Assembly (NCBI GenBank): GCA_039914625.1
Contig: JBDSOU010000229.1
Coordinates: 1 to 18,256 of the forward strand
Reading direction: 5' to 3'
DNA length: 18,256 nt
Origin: DATEMK01 sp039914625
GTDB lineage: Bacteria; Bacteroidota; Bacteroidia; AKYH767-A; OLB10
Part shown: positions 7,519-15,106 of the stretch, piece after piece
How positions within the stretch are numbered: position 1 is the stretch's first letter
Layout: every line of letters starts with the position of its first letter
Program-made: the position numbers and the translations under genes
The notes under the pieces: generated by a model
Database searches by the model: none
What the model was told of the DNA's origin: nothing
The model's input: the letters and a program-made list of their open reading frames with translations, nothing else

Positions 7519-7870
7519 AATCAAGGCCGGCTAATTTACAAATATGCATTAGTCGGAATACCGGTTTCGCAATTCAATTATGCCTGTTCAGGCGATGTGC
7601 AGCTGATTACTGTAAATGCAGTAGGCGGACAAAACATACGTTTTTCATGAAACCTTTACAGCAGTTCCTTTCGAGTGCTGTTCAGCATCAGCGCCACAGG
7701 CCCATGGTTGACTATTCCGGGAACTATTACTATTTATGCCCGACCGACTACACCGACAAATATTTCAGCAAGCCCGTCATCATGGTGTAATGGAAGATTT
7801 GTGAACTTCAGCACAACACCTTCCGGCTAATTCTCCAGCAGTAACCTGGTTCATCACAGTTCAAGATTAG
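7519..7870 (+). pseudogene. Decayed fragment of an Ig/PKD-like repeat surface protein
   Basis: One plus-strand frame reads NYACSGDVQLITVNAVGG, then a TGA at 7648-7650. The same frame continues with ATGPWLTIPGTITIYARP, PTNISASPSSWCNGRFVNF and STTPSG, ending at a TAA at 7828-7830. Shifting frame by one base continues the theme as ANSPAVTWFITVQD before a TAG at 7868. This is the texture of the Cys-containing beta-sandwich repeats of large Bacteroidota adhesins, where phrases such as VPGT-x-TYYAR and SASP-x-x-VC-x-G recur. There is no start codon, no signal peptide and no sorting domain. I read it as a relic of one repeat. Resemblance was judged by eye. Confidence 0.55.
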
Positions 7871-8004
7871 AACAACTTATACCATTTCTTACATCAAATT
7901 AGTCCAAACCTAAAAACGGTATAATGCCGATTGAGTAGCTGTTTAGTCCAATCTCATCGGACTATTACAGATACCGTATCGGTATTAACTAAAATTAATA
8001 ATTC

Positions 8005-8040
8005 AAAGCCCCTTATGAAAACCTTGGGGCTTTTAGTTTT
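8005..8040 (+). terminator. Intrinsic terminator-like hairpin
   Basis: AAAGCCCC (8005-8012) pairs with GGGGCTTT (8026-8033) around a 13-nt loop and is followed by TAGTTTT. It lies downstream of the surface-protein relic on the plus strand and may be a leftover of that lost gene. It could also act for the minus-strand gene ending at 8103. Confidence 0.6.
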
Positions 8041-8102
8041 ACATGCATCTTTTCCGAAAAAACAGACTGTTAAGAAATTGCAAACGGCAAAGCAGGCTTT
8101 TT

Positions 8103-8513
8103 TCATTGCAGTTTAAAAGAAATTACGGGTAGCTTTTGCTCAGTTTTATTTTCATCTATGTAAACAGCATTCTTTAAAATTACGGTATCGCCTGCTTTTG
8201 CTTTTTTAATTGCATTCTCCGCAAGAATAGGAATACCTCCCTCCTCGCCTGTTCCATATTCGATCGTCTGCAATGGTTTTTTTGTAAAAATGCTTATGTT
8301 AAAACGGTGAAGTATATAGCTTTTACCATCATCACATTTCACTTTCAGCGGTTTTGACTCAGACCATTTCACAGCACTATCTATTTTCACTTCCTGCAAC
8401 ATTGCTGTATCAAGCAATGGCATGCACATTCCCGGAATTTTAATTTCCTGTGAAAATGTTTTTGCTGAAAATAAAAGACAAAATGCTACGGTAAGAGAAA
8501 TAGATGTTTTCAT
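8103..8513 (-). CDS. Secreted protein of unknown function
   Basis: The 136-residue protein has a clear signal peptide (residues 1-22, ending AKTFSQ), so it should reach the periplasm or beyond. The mature part is beta-rich with two early Cys residues (C29, and C60 in KVKCDDGKSY). The C-terminal segment AKAGDTVILKNAVYIDE followed by KLPVISFKL is loosely like the last strand pair of GldM-type C-terminal domains, but this is weak. I do not recognise a named family. It follows a 46-codon ORF by 20 bp on the same strand, and a good promoter box precedes that ORF, so the two are probably one transcript. Confidence 0.75.
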   Translation of the reverse strand: MKTSISLTVAFCLLFSAKTFSQEIKIPGMCMPLLDTAMLQEVKIDSAVKWSESKPLKVKCDDGKSYILHRFNISIFTKKPLQTIEYGTGEEGGIPILAENAIKKAKAGDTVILKNAVYIDENKTEQKLPVISFKLQ

Positions 8514-8533
8514 TTTTTTTATTTAATTGAATC

Positions 8534-8674
8534 TCATAATAAGTTTCCTTTGAATGACTGTTCCGGAGAAACTTTAAATCGTAAACTTTTTAATTCATCG
8601 TTATTTTTTTCGGAAACTTGCTCAGCAAATTTTTTGCAGCACTCCTGTTTACAGTAAATGTCATCATTTTTCAT
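8534..8674 (-). CDS. Small Cys-rich ORF of 46 codons
   Basis: An ATG at 8674-8672 opens a frame that begins MKNDDIYCKQECCKKFAEQV and ends at TGA 8536-8534. The peptide is highly charged and has a C-x3-CC cluster at residues 8-13, no signal sequence, and the mixed composition of a real small protein. A TAnnTTTG box lies about 20 bp before the start, and the gap to the secreted-protein gene downstream is 20 bp. Both favour an expressed dicistronic unit. I do not recognise the peptide. It could bind metal through its cysteines (inference). Confidence 0.45.
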   Translation of the reverse strand: MKNDDIYCKQECCKKFAEQVSEKNNDELKSLRFKVSPEQSFKGNLL

Positions 8675-8693
8675 GAAATAAATTTTATTGGAA

Positions 8694-8701
8694 CAAACAT
8701 A
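8694..8701 (-). promoter_or_regulatory. -7 box for the small ORF and secreted-protein unit
   Basis: On the minus strand TATGTTTG (8701-8694) is a perfect TAnnTTTG. The start of transcription would be near 8688, about 14 nt before the ATG at 8674. No convincing TTTG -33 element is seen. Confidence 0.5.
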
Positions 8702-8786
8702 CATTATTTTTTTAAACGATTATGACACATAAAAAAATAGTTCATTGATGCAATGGTCTTTTCATTTTAAATAAATTCAATCATGA

Positions 8787-8826
8787 AAAGCAAAAAACCT
8801 GTCCGTTAAAGAAGAACAGGTTTTAA
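8787..8826 (-). terminator. Intrinsic terminator of the low-complexity lipoprotein gene
   Basis: AAAACCTGT (8794-8802) and ACAGGTTTT (8816-8824) form a perfect nine-bp stem. On the minus strand the stem runs into a T tract at 8797-8792. It lies 16 bp beyond the stop of the lipoprotein gene. Confidence 0.8.
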
Positions 8827-8841
8827 GATTAAATTTTAATT

Positions 8842-9186
8842 TTAATTTTTCGGATCGGGGTTGATGGTATTATTGCCATCATGCTTTCCTGAATAAATAT
8901 GAATTTTTGTTGCGGATTCGCTCCTCGTTGTTCCTGTTGTTGAACTACCGCTTTCCACAGGTGTAGTACCTGCAGCAGTGCTGTCAATAGTCACTTTGTT
9001 AGGTTCAGTTGCTGCATTAGGGTCAGCAGGTTGACTTCCATCAGGACTCGTAGTTGTACCGGCATTGGGATCTGTTTGATTTGTTGGTTGCTGATTCGGA
9101 TCAGCCTGTGATTGCGCCTTTGATTTTTCGCACGCGAAAGCCATAATCACAAACAGGAATGCCGAAGCTAAAGTGATTTTTTTCAT
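8842..9186 (-). CDS. Small low-complexity lipoprotein
   Basis: The protein has 114 residues. The signal peptide MKKITLASAFLFVIMAFA precedes C19, a plausible lipobox, so the product is probably lipid-anchored. The mature chain is dominated by Pro, Thr, Asn, Asp, Ser and Gly, with the phrase DPN recurring at several sites (ADPNQQ, TDPNAG, ADPNAA). It ends with a basic HIYSGKHDGNNTINPDPKN tail. This composition indicates a disordered surface linker rather than an enzyme. It stands alone, divergent from the ABC operon, and has its own terminator. No function can be assigned. Confidence 0.75.
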   Translation of the reverse strand: MKKITLASAFLFVIMAFACEKSKAQSQADPNQQPTNQTDPNAGTTTSPDGSQPADPNAATEPNKVTIDSTAAGTTPVESGSSTTGTTRSESATKIHIYSGKHDGNNTINPDPKN

Positions 9187-9363
9187 TCTTTTCTTTTGGT
9201 TTTAACGGTTAAATTAATTTTGATATTGTTTTATGTTGTAAAAATACTAATTATAAAATTACGTTAAGTAGAAAAAAAAACTTTTCTTACATTATACTTA
9301 AAAGTTTGAAGTCGTTTGAGAATGGTTAAATTGTTTATTATTACTATTAATCACATGAAAATG

Positions 9364-9396
9364 TTGCTGCGCTCAGAAAAAAATCAGGTAGATTTG
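9364..9396 (+). promoter_or_regulatory. Putative promoter of the ABC transporter operon
   Basis: TAGATTTG at 9389-9396 matches TAnnTTTG, and TTG at 9364-9366 sits 22 bp upstream, acceptable for a -33 element. Transcription would then begin only about five nt before the ATG at 9407, so the leader would be very short or the true promoter lies further upstream. Confidence 0.4.
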
Positions 9397-9406
9397 TAAA
9401 CACACA

Positions 9407-10081
9407 ATGATTCAATTAAAAGACATCAATAAAAAATATTCAGTAGGCAACAACACGCTTCACGTATTGAAAGGAATTGATCTCCATATAAAGCAGGGAG
9501 AATTAGTTTCTATCATGGGAGCATCCGGTTCCGGAAAATCAACACTGCTTAATATAATAGGTATTCTCGATAATTATGACAGCGGTGAATATAAGCTCAA
9601 CGAAACTATCATGAAAAACATGAGTGAAACCAAGGCAGCATTTTATCGCAATCAGTATATTGGTTTTGTTTTTCAATCTTTCAACCTGATAAATTTTAAA
9701 AATGCGGTTGAAAATGTTGCACTACCCCTCTATTACCAAAAGGTAAGCCGAAAAAAAAGAAACAAGCTGGCAATGGAATATCTTGAGAGAGTTGGATTAA
9801 AAGAATGGGCAGAGCATACACCGAATGAATTGTCAGGTGGACAAAAACAAAGAATTGCAATTGCACGTGCACTTATTGCAAAACCAAAAATAATTCTTGC
9901 TGATGAACCAACGGGTGCACTTGATTCTCAAACATCATTTGAAGTAATGGATTTGTTAAAAGAAGTAAATCGCTCAGGTATTACCGTAATTATTGTTACA
10001 CACGAAAATGACATTTCAGCAATGACAGACAGAATAATCAGGTTGAAAGACGGAGTGATAATTAATGAAGCTGGAAGTTAG
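9407..10081 (+). CDS. MacB/LolD-type ABC transporter ATPase
   Basis: A 224-residue stand-alone nucleotide-binding subunit with all ABC motifs in order: Walker A GASGSGKS at 38-45, Q-loop Q90 in VFQSFNL, signature LSGGQKQR at 142-149, Walker B IILADE at 162-167 with the D-loop GALD, and H-loop H199. The closest relatives are ATPases that pair with FtsX/MacB permeases and drive mechanotransmission rather than classic import. The two permeases and the adaptor that follow on the same strand complete the machine. The stop codon falls inside an imperfect seven-bp tandem repeat (10070-10104). Confidence 0.95.
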   Translation: MIQLKDINKKYSVGNNTLHVLKGIDLHIKQGELVSIMGASGSGKSTLLNIIGILDNYDSGEYKLNETIMKNMSETKAAFYRNQYIGFVFQSFNLINFKNAVENVALPLYYQKVSRKKRNKLAMEYLERVGLKEWAEHTPNELSGGQKQRIAIARALIAKPKIILADEPTGALDSQTSFEVMDLLKEVNRSGITVIIVTHENDISAMTDRIIRLKDGVIINEAGS

Positions 10082-10104
10082 AAGATAGAAGTCAGAAATT
10101 AGAA
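10070..10104. repeat. Five imperfect heptanucleotide tandem repeats
   Basis: Successive units GCTGGAA, GTTAGAA, GATAGAA, GTCAGAA and ATTAGAA run from the last codons of the ATPase gene into the gap before the permease. Such GAAGT-type heptad runs are a familiar low-complexity feature between Bacteroidota genes. Here the first two units encode the C-terminal Ala-Gly-Ser and the stop. Confidence 0.75.
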
Positions 10105-10169
10105 ACGAGTTTAATTTCAAAAGAATATTCACAAATCTGAAATAGTAAATCTAAAATTTAAAATACCGG

Positions 10170-11396
10170 ATGTTCGATCTTGATAAATGGCAGGAAATTT
10201 TCAGCACGATCGCCAAAAATCGTCTGAGAACATTTTTGACGGCCTTTAGTGTGTCGTGGGGAATATTTATGCTTATTATTTTGCTTGGAGCCGGCAATGG
10301 GTTGCAAAATGGTGTAGCGCAGGAATTTAAAGGTGATGCACTCAATTCCTTATGGCTTGAAGGCGGGCAAACCAGCATACCGTACAATGGCTTGAAACCC
10401 GGGAGGGACATCAGGCTTACTATGGATGATTTCAAAGAGATTAAAGCAATGCCGGGAATTCAATGGCTGAGTTCAAGATTCAGCCGCAGAGGATCACAGG
10501 ATTTATCTTACAAAAAAGAGCATGGCTCATTTGCTATTATTGCTTGTCTTCCCGATGATCAATTTCTTGAAAATACAACGATACATGAAGGCAGATTTAT
10601 CAACCAGATTGATGTTGATGAATACAGGAAAGTTTGTGCCATAAGCACGAACGTTAAAAAAGCTTTATTTAAAGATGAAAATCCTATTGGTAACTATATT
10701 AATGCAAGCGGCATTCCATATAAAGTTATCGGGTTATTTACTGATGAAGCGGAAAGGGATATGAACCGTATTTACATTCCGCTGTCAACGGCTCAACGGG
10801 CATATAATTATGCCGATAAAACTGATGTTATCTGGATGGTGCCCCGTGACAAATCCCTGCAGGCATCTAACAGGATGCTGGAAGAGATAAAAACAATGCT
10901 CGCTCTTCGCCATAACTTTAATATGGAAGATGAAAAAGCGCTGGAGGCCTACAACAATACTGAGCAATTTAAACGCATCACGGATGTAATGGACGGCATC
11001 CGCATGTTTGTATGGATAATCGGAATATTTACAATTATTGCGGGTATAGTGGGCGTTAGTAACATCATGATGATCGTGGTAAAAGAACGAACTAAAGAAA
11101 TCGGGATCAGGAAAGCATTGGGTGCAACTCCGTGGTCTGTGGTCAGCATGATATTGATGGAATCTGTTTATGTAACAGCCATTGCAGGATATACGGGGCT
11201 GGTGCTCGGAGTGGGATTGCTGGAGTTAGCCCCGCAGTTTATTCCCGAATCTCCCTTTTTCAAAAATCCTGAAGTTGATTTCAGCACTGCAATCAATGCG
11301 ACAATTGTACTTATCATAGCAGGTAGCCTTGCCGGTTTTTTTCCTTCCTTAAATGCATCAAGAATAAAACCTATTGTAGCACTTCGCGATGAATAG
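10170..11396 (+). CDS. FtsX/MacB-type ABC permease, first copy
   Basis: The 408-residue protein has the MacB layout: one N-terminal membrane helix (about 21-41), a periplasmic core domain (about 50-270), then three C-terminal helices near 279-303, 325-350 and 372-392. The coupling segment KERTKEIGIRKALGAT (about 305-320) between helices 2 and 3 contacts the ATPase and is strongly diagnostic. It opens MFDLDKWQEI, the same first ten residues as the next gene. It follows the ATPase by 88 bp and precedes the second permease by 33 bp. The likely role is one half of a heterodimeric permease exporting a molecule from the periplasmic face; the substrate is unknown. Confidence 0.93.
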   Translation: MFDLDKWQEIFSTIAKNRLRTFLTAFSVSWGIFMLIILLGAGNGLQNGVAQEFKGDALNSLWLEGGQTSIPYNGLKPGRDIRLTMDDFKEIKAMPGIQWLSSRFSRRGSQDLSYKKEHGSFAIIACLPDDQFLENTTIHEGRFINQIDVDEYRKVCAISTNVKKALFKDENPIGNYINASGIPYKVIGLFTDEAERDMNRIYIPLSTAQRAYNYADKTDVIWMVPRDKSLQASNRMLEEIKTMLALRHNFNMEDEKALEAYNNTEQFKRITDVMDGIRMFVWIIGIFTIIAGIVGVSNIMMIVVKERTKEIGIRKALGATPWSVVSMILMESVYVTAIAGYTGLVLGVGLLELAPQFIPESPFFKNPEVDFSTAINATIVLIIAGSLAGFFPSLNASRIKPIVALRDE

Positions 11397-11429
11397 ACCA
11401 TTTAATAACAATACTTAAAAATATATATC

Positions 11430-12680
11430 ATGTTCGACTTAGATAAATGGCAGGAAATAATGTCAACATTGAAAAAAAATCCATTGAGAACATTTCTCAC
11501 TGCATTTGGAGTTTTCTGGGGTATCCTGATGCTTGTAATCATGCTGGGTTCAGGCAAAGGATTGCAGAATGGTGCCATGTCTGACTTTCAAGGCACATCA
11601 ACAAATAGTTTTTTTGTATGGGCGCAGCGTACCAGCAAACCATATATGGGCATGCAGCCGGGAAGAACTTTTAGTTATAATAACGATGATGCAATCGCTT
11701 TAAAAAGAATTCCTGAACTTGCAGTGATTGCTCCCCGTAACCAGTTGGGAGGCCATGAAACCGTAAACAATGTCGTTCGCGGACTTAAAAATGGCGCTTT
11801 TGATATTATGGGCGATTACCCGCAATATAATTTAATCGAACCCCGCAATATTGTAAGCGGAAGATTTATCAATGAAGTTGACATTACTGAAAAAAGGAAA
11901 GTAGCTGTTATTGGTTCAAAGGTCAGAGATGTTCTTTTTGAAAAAGACGAAGACCCCATTTCACAATACATTTCAGTGAATGGTGTTTATTTTAAGGTAA
12001 TTGGCGTATATGTTCCTTATAGTTCCGGTGAACACGGTGGCGAAGACTCAAAAGTAGTTCATGTTCCGTTTTCTACTTTTCAGCATGTTTTTAATTATGG
12101 GAATGATGTTGGATTTTTCGCAATCACTTCAAGGCATGATATTCCTGCATCTGAAGCAGAAGAAAAAGTAATCGCACTCTTAAAAACAAGGCATAAAATA
12201 GCCCCCGAAGATCAGTTTGCAATCGGACATTGGAACGTGGAAAAACAATTTGTTAAAATGCAGGGATTATTTTCAGGTATAAATATACTGGTATGGGTCG
12301 TGGGGATAGGAACTTTATTTGCCGGTGTGATTGGTGTGAGCAACATTATGTTGATTGTGGTAAAGGAACGAACAAGGGAAATAGGTGTTCGCAGGGCGTT
12401 AGGCGCTCCCCCGATTTCTATAATGAGCCAGATTATTCTTGAATCTGTTTTTCTCACATCTTTTGCTGGCTATTTCGGTTTAGTAACCGGTGTTGGTCTG
12501 CTTGAATTGGTATCCGGGGCATTAGGTGATTCAGGGGGCATGTTTCGTTATCCGGAGGTAGATTTCGGCATTGCTATAAAGGCATTGGTAATTCTTATTA
12601 TAGCCGGGGCAATTGCAGGCCTTATTCCCGCTAAAAGAGCAGTAAGCGTAAATACAGTGGATGCTCTGCGGGCTGAATGA
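11430..12680 (+). CDS. FtsX/MacB-type ABC permease, second copy
   Basis: This 416-residue paralogue of the preceding gene shares the opening MFDLDKWQEI, the LRTFLTAF-x-V-x-WGI first helix and the C-terminal KERTREIGVRRALGAP coupling segment. The periplasmic core (about 50-280) has diverged much more than the helices. This points to an old tandem duplication followed by specialisation into the two halves of a heterodimer. The helices lie near 21-41, 285-310, 335-360 and 380-402. It sits 33 bp after the first copy and 83 bp before the adaptor gene. Confidence 0.93.
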   Translation: MFDLDKWQEIMSTLKKNPLRTFLTAFGVFWGILMLVIMLGSGKGLQNGAMSDFQGTSTNSFFVWAQRTSKPYMGMQPGRTFSYNNDDAIALKRIPELAVIAPRNQLGGHETVNNVVRGLKNGAFDIMGDYPQYNLIEPRNIVSGRFINEVDITEKRKVAVIGSKVRDVLFEKDEDPISQYISVNGVYFKVIGVYVPYSSGEHGGEDSKVVHVPFSTFQHVFNYGNDVGFFAITSRHDIPASEAEEKVIALLKTRHKIAPEDQFAIGHWNVEKQFVKMQGLFSGINILVWVVGIGTLFAGVIGVSNIMLIVVKERTREIGVRRALGAPPISIMSQIILESVFLTSFAGYFGLVTGVGLLELVSGALGDSGGMFRYPEVDFGIAIKALVILIIAGAIAGLIPAKRAVSVNTVDALRAE

Positions 12681-12763
12681 CATTAAAAATTTTCTCTGTT
12701 AAAAATTAAAGCATTTACGAATACATTGTTTGTTGTTAACTAATAAAACTATAAATCCTCTTT

Positions 12764-13882
12764 ATGAAACTTAAAGTTATTTTGAAGCTGCTATTAGCTG
12801 TGGTTATTCTTGTAATTTTTATCGGAACCATTTATTTTCTTTATGCAAAAAGCCAGGCAAAGCCTGTCACATACAAAACCGAATCCCCGTTTGTCACCAA
12901 CATAATTAAGAAAAGTGTAGCCACAGGAGCAGTTATCCCGAGAAAGGAAATTGCAATCAAATCAAAAGTTTCGGGCATTATAGAAAAGATGTATAAAATT
13001 GCAGGAGACCCTATCAAAGAAGGTGAAGTGATTGCCAAGGTAAAAATTATTCCTGATATGGTTAATTTAAATAATGCAGAAAGCCGTTTATCGCGGGCAC
13101 AAATAAATTTTAATAATGCAAAAACTGATTACGACCGCAACTCTGAGTTGGTTAAAAATGGGGTAATTTCAAAAACTGATTTTCAACAAACAGAACTTAC
13201 ATTTAATAATGCAAAAGAAGAGGTGGAATCATCAGAAAGTAACTTGCAGTTAATTAAAGAAGGAGCTTCTAAAAAAACAGGTCTTGTATCAAACACATTA
13301 ATACGCTCTACCATCACAGGTATGATACTTGATATTCCTGTAAAAGAAGGAAACTCAGTGATAGAAAGCAATACTTTTAATGAAGGAACCACTATCGCAT
13401 CAGTTGCTGATATGGGTGAAATGATATTTGAAGGAAAAGTTGATGAGTCAGAAGTGGGAAAAATTAAAGAAAACATGGAACTCATTCTAACTATTGGAGC
13501 AATAGACAAACAAAATTTCAAGGCAAAGCTTGAATATATCTCACCTAAAGGAGTTGCTGAAAATGGCGCCATACAATTCCCCATCCGTGCAAAAGTTGAA
13601 TTGGAAAAAAATTATTTTATCCGTGCAGGATATAGTGCCAATGCTGATATTGTGCTTGAACGAAGAGACAGCGTTCTTGCAGTTCCTGAAGGTTTAATTA
13701 AATTTAATGGTGACACTGCATCTGTTGAAGTTGAAACAAGTCCGCAAAATTTTGTGAAACGCCAAATAAAAACGGGGCTATCTGATGGTGTAAATATTGA
13801 AGTGGCAGAAGGGCTAAGTAAAACGGATAAATTAAAAGGCGCTGAAGTGGGGACGGATGAAGGAAAAAAAGAACAGAAATAA
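12764..13882 (+). CDS. HlyD-family periplasmic adaptor (membrane fusion protein)
   Basis: The 372-residue protein is anchored by an N-terminal helix (about 7-28). It then has a biotinyl/lipoyl-like half-motif around AIKSKVSGIIEKMY (65-78), a helical hairpin with coiled-coil character (about 105-165), the return half-motif IRSTITGMILDIPVKEGN, beta-barrel segments, and a charged tail ending EGKKEQK. Such adaptors link MacB-type permeases to an outer membrane channel. It follows the permeases in the same direction and is separated from the GNAT gene by only two bp. No TolC-family gene is present in the window, so the outer-membrane exit must be encoded elsewhere. Confidence 0.92.
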   Translation: MKLKVILKLLLAVVILVIFIGTIYFLYAKSQAKPVTYKTESPFVTNIIKKSVATGAVIPRKEIAIKSKVSGIIEKMYKIAGDPIKEGEVIAKVKIIPDMVNLNNAESRLSRAQINFNNAKTDYDRNSELVKNGVISKTDFQQTELTFNNAKEEVESSESNLQLIKEGASKKTGLVSNTLIRSTITGMILDIPVKEGNSVIESNTFNEGTTIASVADMGEMIFEGKVDESEVGKIKENMELILTIGAIDKQNFKAKLEYISPKGVAENGAIQFPIRAKVELEKNYFIRAGYSANADIVLERRDSVLAVPEGLIKFNGDTASVEVETSPQNFVKRQIKTGLSDGVNIEVAEGLSKTDKLKGAEVGTDEGKKEQK

Positions 13883-13884
13883 TA

Positions 13885-14394
13885 ATGGAAATTGAAACCG
13901 GGTTACTAAAAATAAGAGAAGCAAAAGTTAGGGATATTACAAAAATAATGGAAGTGAGATTTTCTGTAAAAGAAAATGTACTTTCAAACCCGGCATTAGT
14001 AACTGAAAAAGAAAACATAGAATATCTCACAGTCCGTGGGAAAGGCTGGGTGTGTGAAATAAATACTAATATTGTTGGTTTTGCAATTGCTGATTTGAAA
14101 GATCATAGCATCTGGGCTTTATTTGTAAAGCCTGAATATGAAAGAAAAGGAATCGGGAAAAACTTACATGATACTATGCTTGACTGGTATTTTAACCAGT
14201 CAAATGCAAAAGTCTGGTTAGGAACAGCAGCTAACACGAGAGCTGAAATTTTTTATAAAGCATCAGGATGGGTTGAAATATCAAGGAAAGAAAAAGCAGC
14301 CTCTTCCCCATCTTCACTACCATGGACTGAAATCAAATTTGAAATGACTTTTGCTGACTGGAAGAAAACTAAAAGTAGTTATAAATCCCTGTGA
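13885..14394 (+). CDS. GNAT-family N-acetyltransferase
   Basis: This 169-residue cytoplasmic enzyme is of the GNAT fold, which transfers an acyl group from acyl-CoA to an amine. The acetyl-CoA loop is seen as VKPEYERKGIGKNLHD (about 92-107), matching R/Q-x-x-G-x-G/A, preceded by strand IWALFV. The region WLGTAANTRAEIFYKASGW (about 111-129) is the usual motif B with its A-x-x-FY-x-x-x-GW ending. The acceptor is unknown. It starts two bp after the adaptor stop, and its stop overlaps the next gene's GTG start by four bp (GTGA). It is thus in the heart of the operon, possibly modifying a protein or molecule handled by the pump (inference). Confidence 0.9.
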   Translation: MEIETGLLKIREAKVRDITKIMEVRFSVKENVLSNPALVTEKENIEYLTVRGKGWVCEINTNIVGFAIADLKDHSIWALFVKPEYERKGIGKNLHDTMLDWYFNQSNAKVWLGTAANTRAEIFYKASGWVEISRKEKAASSPSSLPWTEIKFEMTFADWKKTKSSYKSL

Positions 14395-15068
14395 CTAAAA
14401 AAATAGCTGCGATTATAGTTTCGCTTTTTCTTTTTACCGGAGCATGTTATGCCCAGCGGCTTGATAAATTCGTATCAGAAACCGGTAAAGTAGTAAGAAT
14501 AAATAAAGAACAGAGCATTCCTTACCGCGAAGTGATAACTTATTTCGGTTATATTAAGCCCGGTAGTGAACCGGATGAAATTCGCGATTCACTAAACTAT
14601 TATAATTTCTATTTCTGGCTTTCGGATTCGGTTTCCGAAATCGGGGTGCGAATCATCTCTCCCGTTCCTGATGTTGTAATGCCTGACAGGGGTGATCTTA
14701 CTTCTGAAAATTATTTTGAGAATGAAAAAAACAAGGAAAATTATTTCGATACATGGATTTCGCTGGAACGCGCTGACAGCATTTTTACAAAAGGCGAAGC
14801 TCTATTAAATCAAAAAAAAATAAATTGGATGCTGCTTGGATCTAATGACGACTCACCGGAATTATTTGTGCAGCCTTCCGGAAAAAATTCCAATTCCTTA
14901 GTTCGGATTGTAAGCAATCCGGTCAACCGGCTATCGAGGGGTTTGTATAAAATTGCTTTTACTTCACCTAAACAAAAGGAACTAAAAGGAAGTTATATTT
15001 TGCAGCTGGGAATGACTTCAAAATTGCAAGAAACTAAACTTGTAAAAAAATTGCCGGAATTAAAATGA
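14391..15068 (+). CDS. Secreted LipL32-family protein
   Basis: The 225-residue protein has a signal peptide (MTKKIAAIIVSLFLFTGACYAQ). It is more likely cut by signal peptidase I after CYA than lipidated, although a weak lipobox-like Cys at 19 exists. The mature chain follows the Leptospira outer-membrane protein LipL32 motif by motif. These are YFGYIKPGSEPD (51-62), FWLSDSVSEIGVRIISP (75-91), GDLTSENYF (101-109), YFDTWISLER (118-127), NSLVRIV (168-174), and RGLYKIAFTSPKQKELKGSY (183-202). The Asp-Thr pair (D120, T121) and an Asp pair (D153, D154) are spaced as I recall for the LipL32 calcium site. LipL32 is a calcium-binding jelly-roll surface protein. The GTG start overlaps the GNAT stop, making it the last gene of the ABC operon. 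Confidence 0.8.
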   Translation: MTKKIAAIIVSLFLFTGACYAQRLDKFVSETGKVVRINKEQSIPYREVITYFGYIKPGSEPDEIRDSLNYYNFYFWLSDSVSEIGVRIISPVPDVVMPDRGDLTSENYFENEKNKENYFDTWISLERADSIFTKGEALLNQKKINWMLLGSNDDSPELFVQPSGKNSNSLVRIVSNPVNRLSRGLYKIAFTSPKQKELKGSYILQLGMTSKLQETKLVKKLPELK

Positions 15069-15106
15069 TTAAAGATCCAAATGGAATTATATATAACTGC
15101 CCTGAA

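Noticed and set aside
7931..8116. 61-codon plus-strand frame
   Set aside because: It crosses the terminator-like hairpin at 8005-8040, ends over the 3' end of the minus-strand secreted-protein gene, and has no recognisable composition or start signal.
15069..15106. Possible terminator between the convergent LipL32-like and DUF2490 genes
   Set aside because: No inverted repeat of useful length was found in the 38-bp gap.
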